From assembly GCA_956465555.1 (NCBI GenBank), contig OY101123.1, positions 434,001 through 498,000 on the forward strand: DNA of 64,000 nucleotides, given 5' to 3'. The notes below the pieces were generated by a model. That model saw nothing but the letters and a program-made list of their open reading frames with translations. It was not told the DNA's origin and did no database searches. Below are positions 19,126 through 28,387 of the stretch, piece by piece. Both the position numbers and the translations under genes were made by a program. The stretch is from Nitzschia sp. pyKryTriq1. Taxonomy: Eukaryota > Bacillariophyta > Bacillariophyceae > Bacillariales > Bacillariaceae. The first letter of the stretch is position 1. The number at the start of each line of letters is the position of its first letter.

Positions 19126-20549
19126 TTATGCTTCAAAGCTGTCCTCGTCGTTGTCCCCCTTGTTGTAATCGTTGCTGGTCTTGCGCTTGGCTTGCGCTTC
19201 ATTGACAGAAATGATTCTACCATCGAGTTCACATCCATCCAAAGCTTCAACGGCCTCAGTACCTGCTTCCGTACTCATAGTGACAAAGCCGAATCCACGG
19301 GAGCTACCACGATCAGGATCCTCCGGAATGTAGCAGTCAAAGACTTCACCGAATTCCTCGAACACTTCAGTCAAAGTCTCTTCGGTTGTGTAGAACGAAA
19401 GGTTTCCAACGTAAAGCTTTTGTCTGCGCGGTGCGGCTGAACAATAACAACATAATATAATCATGAGTGAAAAGTCGTCGGGTCGTCGAAAATAAACCTT
19501 GTTCTGCTGCCAATTATAACGTACCAGTCTTCTTTCGTTCCTCCTTCTCACCAGCCTTCAAGGGAGGGTTGACACTAAGGGTGCGTCCCATCAATTCAGC
19601 TCCGTCAGTTGCCGCCATGACAGCTTCCAAGTCCTCTTGGGCACATGTGACAAATGCAAAGCCTCGCGGGTCGCCATATGAGTTCATTGGAATGAAGACA
19701 TCCGTAATTTTACCGTGCTGACTGAAAAGGTCCTTGACATCGTCGACAGTGGCCTTGAAGGGCAAGTTTCCAACAAAAAGCTTGTTCTTATCGTCTTGCT
19801 CTTTTAGTCAAGATTTAGAAAGTAGCAAGGATTTATTAGTTTCGACTCGATGGGCATGTTGTTGTAGACGTTTTCCAATCGTTCTTCCCTCCACTATTGT
19901 CCGCACTTACTTTGATTTTTCTGGCTCTTTATTTGACCCTTCTCGAGGGATTTCGATACACGGAGTGGCCGATCCCCAATCTCCATACCATTGAGCGCAT
20001 TCACAGCTGCTGCAATGTCGTCTTCCGACTCGACATCGATAAAGGCAAATCCCTTGATTTCTCCAGTTTCGCTGTTTCTAGGAAGGTTCACGTATTTAAC
20101 CGTAACGAATTCCGCAAACATGTCACGGACAGCATCCAAGGCAATTCCTGCATTACCATGAATAATAATTATGACAAGTTAGACAAAGCAAAACAACGAG
20201 GCCGAATTCGAATTTTGTGCCAAGATCGGGGCGGCGGTCGCTCGAAGGAACAATTTCAACGCTTACCGTAGGGAAGATTTCCGACGTAAATGGTATGTCT
20301 CTCGGTGTTCTTAATGGACGGGGGCTTCTGCAGTTCTTCGGACGCTGCTACCACGGGAGTTTCAACCGGAGCAGCGACTTCCGCCGGTGTTTCGTCTTCC
20401 GCTTGCACTTCGCTGGAGACGGCAGGGTCGCTCAAGGAAACATGGCGAGACACAAAATGGCGTGGGACAGCTCCTGGGCCGGGCGTGACGAAGAAGGCCG
20501 AGGCGCTGGTCGCCAAGAACAAGGTTAAAGCTGATTTCAAGAACATCAT
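19126..20549 (-). CDS. Plastid-targeted RNA-binding protein with three RRM domains
   Basis: Exons 20549-20267, 20147-19911, 19800-19525 and 19436-19126 give 368 residues. All three introns are phase 1. Residues 1-18 form a signal peptide ending SASA/FFV, the classical diatom plastid-import signature. After an acidic Ala/Pro/Glu-rich linker there are three RRMs: RNP2 IYVGNLP with RNP1 KGFAFIDV, LFVGNLP with RGFAFVTC, and LYVGNLS with RGFGFVTM. The intron after IYVGNLPYG splits RRM1, while the others fall in or near linkers. The layout recalls chloroplast ribonucleoproteins (cp31 type, two RRMs), which stabilise, edit or process plastid mRNAs, but with an extra RRM. A tail KRKTSND plus acidic residues ends the protein. 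The start is the ATG pair at 20549/20546. Confidence 0.92.
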
Positions 20550-20832
20550 GATGGTTGGAACACCGTCGACAACAAAAGTATGCAAAGAATTCGACACACT
20601 TTATTCTCTTTTGTCGACTGTCGACAGGTGGAAGTGCGTCTCGCGTGTGGTTCTTCTTTGACCCTTTTCGTTATTTTATTGATGGATGGTATCGATCCTT
20701 CCGTTGGCTGTCAGTCGTCGCTCGTGTGATCTTTGATTTCTGCAAATTGTAAGTGCGTCACTTGCGCGCCATCTCGGCAATCAAGATTAATTCACTCTAT
20801 GTGTAAGCAAGTGAAGCCAAGACGACAACGAT

Positions 20833-20904
20833 GTCCACTTGGTCTAGGGGTATGATTCATCTTTAGGGTGGATGAGGTCCCGGGTTCGATTCCCGGAGTG
20901 GACC
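20833..20904 (+). tRNA. trnP-AGG: tRNA-Pro (anticodon AGG)
   Basis: A 72-nt cloverleaf without intron. The acceptor arms GTCCACT and AGTGGAC pair fully. The D arm is GGTCTAGGGGTATGATT, and the anticodon arm CATCT/GGATG (one T-G wobble) encloses the loop TTAGGGT, so the anticodon is AGG. The T arm CCGGG TTCGATT CCCGG has an intact internal B box. It closely resembles other eukaryotic tRNA-Pro(AGG) genes. CCA is not encoded. A run of T starting at 20908 fits a Pol III terminator. Confidence 0.97.
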
Positions 20905-21447
20905 CTCCTTTTTTGTTATTTTGGAGCTTGGACGAGGAGGACCAGCAGCAACAATAAGATGATGCGTCGCCAAACTCGCCGTCGTCGCCTCCTCCCGAGA
21001 CATCGGGACCACTACAAGACGAAGCACAAGAAGACTTGACTCCGTAGCCTTCCATTTACAATTTTACGACGCCTACACTCTCAGAGTTGCTTTTTTTCTC
21101 TTCTTTTTCATTTTTTTCTCTGTAGCAGTGTGACCGGCTGGCCGGCTCGAGCTGTATCTTTCCCCACTACTTTACTTCCACGTGGCGCTATTCTGTGGTC
21201 GTTTGGTCGTCATCATCGATCGCACGCACATCGATCATCCAATAAGTACCTGGTACCGCATTCATCGGTTCACATACATACATGATCGCTCATCGCTCTC
21301 TTCCATCTCCTCCCTCCTGCCTCCCGCCTCTATGTCTCTCTTTTCCTCTTGCTTTTGCTGCGAGTTGCGATGTTCGACGATGGGAAACCAGAAAAGTGAG
21401 AAGCGACTGCCTTTGCACAGCACTACTACGTTCACCGTCTTGAAACA
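20905..21447. promoter_or_regulatory. Pol III terminator and upstream region of the SulP gene
   Basis: Starts with the T-run ending the tRNA. A long pyrimidine tract, mostly T with CTCTT interruptions, lies at about 21089-21123, and a GTACCTGGTACC palindrome at about 21246-21257. Probably the promoter and 5' UTR of the transporter gene. Confidence 0.45.
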
Positions 21448-22946
21448 ATGGGAAAGCCTGCATTCAAGTAAGTTTTTCTCGCTCACGACAGCGTTTTATC
21501 GTGAACATTATTTTCGGTGCAAGTACAAGTACCGTACGTTTTAAAACTCACCCTTTGGTTGTCAACTATAACTATTATTTGAAAAGTCCCGTCCGCGACT
21601 TGGTCAGTGGCGCAATCATGGCGGCCACTTCGGTGCCCCAGTTGATTGCCTATGCAGAGACGGTGGGATATGCTGGTTATCGTGGTCTTTCGACAGCGGG
21701 TCCTACTCTGCTTGTTTGGGGCTTGACGACTGGCTCTCCCTTCATGAATGCGGGTGTCACGTCCATCACGGCACTGATGGCCAAGAGTGATCTCGATGGC
21801 GAGCAGTATATGCAGGAGCACGGGGAAGAAGCCTACGTCGAGTTGGTGGCTGCCTACTCCATGTGGATTGGAATCGCTTCCGTCGTCTTGGCCCTCGTTG
21901 GATTTGGAAAGTTGGCGCAGAGTGTTCCCAAGCCGGTTCAAAGTGGATTCAAGTGGGGTTGTTCCGTTGGAGTTTTGGTTTCGGCGTTGCCAAATGGGTT
22001 GTTTGCCAAAGGATCCAGTGAGATGAAAGGATTGGTGACGAAATCAGACCTTTGGGGTGGTATTGTGAGGGAACTCAAAATACAAGTTCCTGCCGCGACG
22101 GGTGCCGTGAATGTCACTAGTGTCTTTTACGCTCTGACGCATCCAATGGACTGGGCCCTCGATGCCACGATACTCTTTGTTGTAGGAACATGGTTTGTCA
22201 TGAATGGAAAGAACCTCTTGCCCAAGTTTCTACCGCCAGGAACAGAAGTTATCATTGTCACTGCGGTTGCTACACTCTACAGTATGAATTTCCAGTACAG
22301 CGGTGGGGTGGTAGGCGAGATCCCGGCGATGGACCCCGATGCAGGAATGAAGATTGGTCCCGTTGCATTGCCAGTCGAACTCTTGGACTTTCAAAAGGTT
22401 TTGGACGCGCCAATTGTGGAACGATTTGGAGGATATCCAATTCTCTTTGTCTCCGCCTCTCTCTTTGCCGCCGTCAACTTTTTGTCCATCATGGGAATTG
22501 CTTCTGGGTTTGAGACTGATAACGGCATTGCATGGAGTGCACCAAGGGAAATGATCGCCCAGGGCGCTGCTTGTGGAGCTGCAGCTTTGGTAGGATCAGC
22601 TCCCGTCTCGGGTAGTATGTCTCGATCGCTAGTTTCGCGAATGACGGGGACTACATCGCAGCTCGCTTGCATGATCACGGCCATGATTTGGATCTTTATG
22701 CTTCCTTACATGAGTATCATGACACCCACACCCAAGGCGGCTCTAAGTGCCGTTATTGTCAGTGCGGTCGTCACGGCGGTCTGCATCCCCAAGGATCTCT
22801 TGAAATTGTCGGGTCTAGACGCAGTCACAGGTTGGCTGACGGGAATCATCACTTCGATCACCTCCCCAACTCTGGGATTTGGAATCGGTCTTGGAATCTA
22901 TTTCGTTCTAAGTCCATTCAACTCCAAGAAAGAAAAGAAAGCATGA
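21448..22946 (+). CDS. SulP-family anion transporter without STAS domain
   Basis: A polytopic membrane protein of the SulP/SLC26 family (sulfate, molybdate, bicarbonate or related anions). The SulP start motif is clear: PVRDLVSGAIMAATSVPQ, then AYAETVGYAGYRGLSTAG; a later conserved region PVSGSMSRSLVSRMTGTTSQ corresponds to the SulP substrate-site helices. About ten or more hydrophobic helices are visible. I propose exons 21448-21467 (only 20 nt, with ATG) and 21587-22946, giving 459 residues; the CAA/GTAAGT donor and GAAAAG acceptor agree in phase. Alternatively translation starts at 21501 without splicing, which adds an unrelated N-terminus. It ends FNSKKEKKA with no room for the usual cytosolic STAS domain. 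The substrate cannot be told. Confidence 0.82.
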
Positions 22947-23089
22947 TAATCCACGACCATTCATTCATTCACGCTATTCTTGCTGCATTTTTAACTATAT
23001 AATTGGCTATAGCATTCGTCACCGCTCTTTTCCGCGCTTTTGTGGCACAAAGCGTCACTATATTCGCTACCGGTAGTACCCTGTCCTGG

Positions 23090-23875
23090 CTAGTCATCGC
23101 GCTCCTCTGAATATGCCCCTTCTTGTAGTGCCAAGATGCCCTTGTACAATGATAACATGATTCCCGGAAAATACAATAGCATCATGGGTCGAAACTTTCC
23201 CATGAATTTGCCCGTCATAACATGGAACCATCGGAGAGACATCTTGAAGTAGTTGTCGTAAAAGGTCAAATGAAGGTTGTAAAAACTCAAGAGTAGAACG
23301 ATGAGAGTTGCCAGGGATACGGCTACAAATTGATCCATTTTCTGAGCGGCTTGTCCTTCCCCCTTTCTTGGAATGGTATGCTCCAGGGCCACTCCCGCCA
23401 GCCAATTCAGCAATCCTTGTAAAAAGCTCAATCGCGACGTCAGATACTCAAATTCAAAGTTCTCTCGAAGAAACTCTAGAGCAGTGTTGGCCGCGGTAGT
23501 GACGGTGGAGAAATCGCGAGCCCTCAGCAAAGTTCCAGTTACCGTAGTCACAAAGATCGCCACAATCTGCAAGGCAAAGGCGCTCAAAAACAGAAAATGG
23601 GTCGTCTTCTTGGCAATCATGATGTACGTGGTATCTCCCTTATGGAGCTCTAGCGTTCCACCACGAATATTTTCATATAAAGTGGCAAGGACTGCGCCTG
23701 CGATGAGAGCTGCAGGGGCACCGAGATTGATGCACCAGTCATAGGCATCATCTACAAAGGCATCGGCGGCGTTGTTTCCGCCGCCGCCGCCACCACGGAG
23801 ATTTACCAGCGTCTCGATGGTCGTCGCCGAAGTCAGGCTATGGGGCTGGAGGGAAACTAGGGCAAGGTGCTTCAT
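23090..23875 (-). CDS. Unknown multi-pass membrane protein
   Basis: A single-exon, 261-residue protein I do not recognise. After an N-terminus with a Gly run (LRGGGGGGNN, about 28-37) there are roughly four or five hydrophobic helices, near 55-68, 90-115, 150-165, 183-203 and 232-248. Charged, aromatic-rich loops lie between them, including FYDNYFKMSLRWFH. The C-terminus is acidic (YSEERDD). There is no clear cleavable signal peptide. It converges on the SulP gene with 143 bp between the stops. Codon use and length support a real gene. Confidence 0.7.
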   Translation of the reverse strand: MKHLALVSLQPHSLTSATTIETLVNLRGGGGGGNNAADAFVDDAYDWCINLGAPAALIAGAVLATLYENIRGGTLELHKGDTTYIMIAKKTTHFLFLSAFALQIVAIFVTTVTGTLLRARDFSTVTTAANTALEFLRENFEFEYLTSRLSFLQGLLNWLAGVALEHTIPRKGEGQAAQKMDQFVAVSLATLIVLLLSFYNLHLTFYDNYFKMSLRWFHVMTGKFMGKFRPMMLLYFPGIMLSLYKGILALQEGAYSEERDD

Positions 23876-24609
23876 CTTTTATCTTATTGTGTTGGAGGGC
23901 GAAGGAGCAAGGGATGTGGTGTAATGTAAGAGTCATCGTCGCAAACGACATCAGTTTCTTTGGATACACTACTTGAATCTTGAATCATCATCATCTTGAG
24001 AATACCGCCGCGGTACAATAAGTATCTTTTTCGGCGCCGTACACGTACTGGCTACCCCCAACGAACGAAGGACAGACAAGAAGTCGAACGAACACCCAAA
24101 CCTGAAACCGATACCAAGAGAGACGACCGATGAACCTCATAAGATCATCGAGTCAACTTCGGTATCGCAAATCCCAACTTCGGAATTCTAGATTAATTAG
24201 CTTTAAAAGCAACTTTCAAACCATTCAATGGCGCAACCTAGTAACCCGAGGGTTTGTTGGCGCCTGCGCCAGCCGCGATCTTGGATCGCAGGATCTTCGA
24301 CCCGAAGGATTGAATGAATTTGCGACCCCTTCGACCACATTTGCATAGAACGTCTGGCCGGCGACCAACACGGCCTCCCCGCCGCATATGGTCTCGGATC
24401 GCAGCAGCGACGATGATGTGTTGAGAGAGAGGGAGGTATGAAGATTGGGAATGGCCGATGATGGGGATACGATGATTACCGTACCAGGTACCATACTTGT
24501 ACTGCTGTTACAGTCTGAATAAAGCACTAGTAATAGTAAGAGGGGAAAGGGGAATGAATAGGAAGAGACTACCAGCACCCGTACTGTACATACAGCACCC
24601 CACACGACA
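23876..24609. promoter_or_regulatory. Divergent intergenic region upstream of the Cys/His-repeat gene
   Basis: The promoter of the unknown membrane protein lies to the left and that of the 1,228-residue protein to the right. GTACCAGGTACC with a GTAC-rich surround is at about 24480-24500. A 126-codon reverse frame has no family similarity, so no gene is called. Confidence 0.45.
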
Positions 24610-27600
24610 ATGAGTGAGCCTCCTCCTCCTCCTCCTCCTCCTCCAGCAGCAGAGCAGGATCCAATATTATTATCATCCCCCGATGTTGAAATGAAGGATG
24701 CGGGTGCGGATGTTGCTCCCTCGGGAATAGTAGTAACAGGCGATAACCCAGCGCCACAAGAAGAAGATCCGCCCGCTCCTCCAACCCCAGCTCCCCCACC
24801 TGTCTCCGTGCCAGTACTATTAGAGACTCCCGTTCCAAAGAAAGGCGATGCTGCTGGTGCTGGTGCTGGTGCTGGTGCAAAAGGTGACGATCATGATGAA
24901 GAGCAGGACGTTCAAGTTCTGAGTCCGCAACAAGCCGAGCGCGAATTTCGTCGCAAACGCCGCCGCCAGCTCTATCATTTGCTCAAACGACCCGACGCGC
25001 CTCCTTCCTTTTTAGCGGTCCTCCAAGCTGAGCCGCAACCCTTCGACGACGACAAGGACGATGGTGATGATTACGAGATTCCGCCACCCATCGTTGTCAT
25101 CGATGTGGATGCCTATCTTGGTTTCCATAGTAAGAAGGGAAACGCGGCAGCATCACTCACTTCTCCGGACATGACAACATCTTCGTCCTCTTTCATGGTG
25201 GTACCAAACCATGTCCCTTCTTCATCCCCAACCTCCCGGTTGCGGTCCTCCTCGACCACCACCGCTATCGGAAATCCAGCCTCCTCACCCACAACACCAT
25301 CTATTACTACTGCTAATATTACTACCACTCCAGCCGACGAAGGTTGGTACGAAGGATCTCGTCCCATGGCCATGCCGGAAGATGCTACCTTTTTAAGTGA
25401 AATGCATGTTTGGATTCGTCAACATTTGGAATACTTTTCCGCATCGGCGGTGGATATACAACAAACGCAACAAATGGGTCGTCGCACGAAAGCGATTCGG
25501 GGCAAGGTGGGGATTCGATGCATTCATTGTGCCCGGGCTCTGTTACCACAACCGCAAGATGCCGAACAAGAACAACAAGGCGGCAAAATGAAAAAAGTCG
25601 CTTGGCCTCCTGGAGCGGTAACCTATCCTTCCGACTTTTCGGGATTGTATTCGGGAGTCAGTCAAAAGCCCCAATTGCATTTTGAAGTCTGCCCGTATTT
25701 ACCACAAGATTCGACATTGGCGAGGATGCTGCAAGAGGCCAAGGAAACGGAACATCATCGAGGACCGGGTGTCGGCATTGGTAAGCGTAAACGCATGGTC
25801 CAGGGAGTATCGGGTCTCATGTATTATATCATTAGTTGTCAACGGATTGGATTACAAGAAGTGGGAAAAGACTTGGGGCTTCGATTTACTCGAGATTTGA
25901 CATTGGAACCATTGGACTTTGAAAGTGTTCGAAATCAAGTCGAACGGGAACGTCCGGATCTCATTCCCCGACAATATCAACCCAAGTCGTTATCATCAAG
26001 CTATTCTTCCGTACGAGCCGTAGCATCACCACCACTAGCATCCACCTCTATGGCTACTGCTGGTGGTGGTCGAGGAGGAGTCGGTAGCCCCGATGCTGTG
26101 ACCTCGGGGGCTGATGGCACTGGCGCCACGACAGCAGTCATGATTCAATCCGATCCCGCCACACAAGCCGTCTTGCAAAAGGCCTTGGAAGTAGCCGACG
26201 ATCCTCAACATCGACTTATTCGGCGTTCAGATAAGGCTTTATTATCAGACTACATGTTCATTGCGATATCCCAAATGGCGATTTGCCATGCATCGCCCGA
26301 AGACTTGGCCGCCCGAGGCAAAAAGACCAAAATGATGCGCATAGGATTGGCAGGATTTTGTTGTCGACACTGTCAATTTCAAAACAGCTTTAGTTGTCGA
26401 AGCTTCTCGAGTGCGCCTGACAACTTGGCGAGCGCCATTTCCAACAGCTTTGTCTTGCATTTGCAAAAGTGTCCTTTTTGTCCGCCCGAAATCAAAGCGG
26501 CATTGGCAGCCTCCAAGAAGATTCATTCTCGGCAAATGGCCAATGTGGTCTATGGGAGTCAACGTAAAATGTTTTTTGAAATGTGGGAACGAATGCGAGC
26601 TGCCGACTTGCCCGAACCAGCAAACACCAACAACCAGGACGACGACGTCGACGACGAGGATACTCAAACTCGAACTCCAGGAGATGGTGACGAGGAATGG
26701 AATCCAGATTCAGATATGCCAATGGACAACGAAGAGGATGATGCTTCGATTTCAGGCAAGGACGCAACGACACGGCCCTCGTCTGTGCCTTCCACGGCTG
26801 TGGATGCAAATCGACCCAATGCCCGAGGTATCGATTTTCCTGTTTCAAATGATCCCGAGACACAAGCGACACTCAAGGCAGCCGAAGATTCTTGGGATCC
26901 CGAAGTCAATGATAATTTGATACTACCGGAGGATCGATATCTAGTGTCGGACTATGTCTTTTTGACCATGCGTCAACTAAAGATTGCCATGCCAACGCCA
27001 TCCGACTTTCGAGGAAATCGTCGGAACAACGTCTTGAGCCGTCTGCCGGGTTTGGGTTGTATTCATTGTGCCCACGATCCCACATTGATCACACCCGCAG
27101 GTCGGTCGTTCCCTTCCGCACCCGACAATATGGCAAGTGCCCTCAACTCCTCCTTTCACAATCATATGCAGCACTGCCCACACTTGGATGCTTCCATCAA
27201 GCGTGTACTTGCTCAGTTGAGAAAGATTCACAGTCAGCAGTGTTCGAGTTTGACTTTTGGTTCACAACGTCGATTCTTCAACAAGGTCTATGAGAAGTTG
27301 AAGCAGATACCCATGACGAAGGAGCAGTTGGCGTGCTTTAATAATATCGGGGCGCCAGCTCCCAAAGAAAGCAGCAGCAGCCGAAGCAGCAGCAATGATC
27401 CTATCATGGACAATGAGGTATTTCGGGAACATTCGTTTGTCGCAGCTGGGACAGTTGGAATTCCGTTTTGGCAATGCCTCCAATGCCGCATGGTGCCATT
27501 CGAGTTTCGAACAGTAGGGGCTGTGCACTACGTCCGTCCGCTCGTTCAGCACCTGAAGCAGCACAATTCGCTTTGCCAACGAGATGGCATTTCCTTGGGT

Positions 27601-28296
27601 TGGGTGAATAATGCTGTGCGAGAGGTTTGCGAACGGTATCAACAACATGACAAGCTGGAAGAAGCACTCCGGCCACTGATTGAGATTGTGGTGGGAAATG
27701 ATCCCGATCTGACACAACTCTTTCTCGGTTGCGTTTCGGCTCGAGGCAAGAATCAACCGACGCAGACAATGAACACGAGTGGCTGGTGGCGACGACTCCC
27801 AACATCGGTGGACGTGTCTAGTCTCCAAACAGCGTTTGAGACGTGTGCCGCGACATTGGAGCTACCTTCCTCCAAGTTTAGGCATCATCCGAAGATCTTG
27901 CGTGCTCTGGAGATCATGTCGCCATGCCTCCAAGTACCACTTATGGAGGCAGCAGCAGTTGCTACTCAGGCGGAACCTGCTGACCCAACACCTCCTGACT
28001 CGACAGTCGCCGTGGCCGAGAAGATTGCTGATGCTGTCGATGATCCGGCAAGTTCTACTTCGTCTCAAAATGTTACCGTGCAAGATATATCGAAGACGGA
28101 AGGGGTTGCTGGTGCCGGGGATGCTCCAGGCACCCCTAGCGTCGTCATTGCCGAAAAGATTGCTGATCCTCCCGATGATCTGGCAAGTTCTACCGGGAGT
28201 ACGTCTCAAAATGTCACGGTGCAAGATAAATCTAAGGCGGAGGGGATTGCTGATGGTGACGGGGATGCTCCAGGCGCCCCTAGCAATACGTTGTAG
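24610..28296 (+). CDS. Large protein with repeated Cys/His zinc-finger-like domains, diatom-type, function unknown
   Basis: One uninterrupted exon of 1,228 codons. The N-terminus is Pro-rich and disordered. At least three diverged copies of one domain follow, near residues 255-360, 545-680 and 770-910. Each has a helix, then GxxCxHC or GFCCRHC, a conserved Ser/Phe-Pro-Ser-Ala-Pro-Asp-Asn segment, HxxxCP, and KxIHSxQ plus FGSQRxFFxxxxxRL in the best copies. The spaced CxxC, Cys and His suggest zinc binding. A fourth, less similar module (about 935-1100) contains CLQCRMVPFEFR and HLKQHNSLC. The C-terminus has two copies of a ~45-residue repeat (AEKIAD...SSQNVTVQD). I have seen this CxHC/APDN architecture only in diatom proteins; a nuclear role is plausible but unproven. 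No signal peptide or membrane helix. Confidence 0.85.
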   Translation: MSEPPPPPPPPPAAEQDPILLSSPDVEMKDAGADVAPSGIVVTGDNPAPQEEDPPAPPTPAPPPVSVPVLLETPVPKKGDAAGAGAGAGAKGDDHDEEQDVQVLSPQQAEREFRRKRRRQLYHLLKRPDAPPSFLAVLQAEPQPFDDDKDDGDDYEIPPPIVVIDVDAYLGFHSKKGNAAASLTSPDMTTSSSSFMVVPNHVPSSSPTSRLRSSSTTTAIGNPASSPTTPSITTANITTTPADEGWYEGSRPMAMPEDATFLSEMHVWIRQHLEYFSASAVDIQQTQQMGRRTKAIRGKVGIRCIHCARALLPQPQDAEQEQQGGKMKKVAWPPGAVTYPSDFSGLYSGVSQKPQLHFEVCPYLPQDSTLARMLQEAKETEHHRGPGVGIGKRKRMVQGVSGLMYYIISCQRIGLQEVGKDLGLRFTRDLTLEPLDFESVRNQVERERPDLIPRQYQPKSLSSSYSSVRAVASPPLASTSMATAGGGRGGVGSPDAVTSGADGTGATTAVMIQSDPATQAVLQKALEVADDPQHRLIRRSDKALLSDYMFIAISQMAICHASPEDLAARGKKTKMMRIGLAGFCCRHCQFQNSFSCRSFSSAPDNLASAISNSFVLHLQKCPFCPPEIKAALAASKKIHSRQMANVVYGSQRKMFFEMWERMRAADLPEPANTNNQDDDVDDEDTQTRTPGDGDEEWNPDSDMPMDNEEDDASISGKDATTRPSSVPSTAVDANRPNARGIDFPVSNDPETQATLKAAEDSWDPEVNDNLILPEDRYLVSDYVFLTMRQLKIAMPTPSDFRGNRRNNVLSRLPGLGCIHCAHDPTLITPAGRSFPSAPDNMASALNSSFHNHMQHCPHLDASIKRVLAQLRKIHSQQCSSLTFGSQRRFFNKVYEKLKQIPMTKEQLACFNNIGAPAPKESSSSRSSSNDPIMDNEVFREHSFVAAGTVGIPFWQCLQCRMVPFEFRTVGAVHYVRPLVQHLKQHNSLCQRDGISLGWVNNAVREVCERYQQHDKLEEALRPLIEIVVGNDPDLTQLFLGCVSARGKNQPTQTMNTSGWWRRLPTSVDVSSLQTAFETCAATLELPSSKFRHHPKILRALEIMSPCLQVPLMEAAAVATQAEPADPTPPDSTVAVAEKIADAVDDPASSTSSQNVTVQDISKTEGVAGAGDAPGTPSVVIAEKIADPPDDLASSTGSTSQNVTVQDKSKAEGIADGDGDAPGAPSNTL

Positions 28297-28387
28297 CCCA
28301 GACGAACTATTAAAAAGTAGCACCCGATGCTTCACATGGGAAGATTATTTTTTAAAACTATAGACAATGTTTACAAAATATTTATTT

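Noticed and set aside
20833-20904. Reading the tRNA anticodon as something other than AGG because the arm looks irregular
   Set aside because: With a five-pair stem CATCT/GGATG (one wobble), the seven-base loop TTAGGGT gives AGG, as in standard eukaryotic tRNA-Pro.
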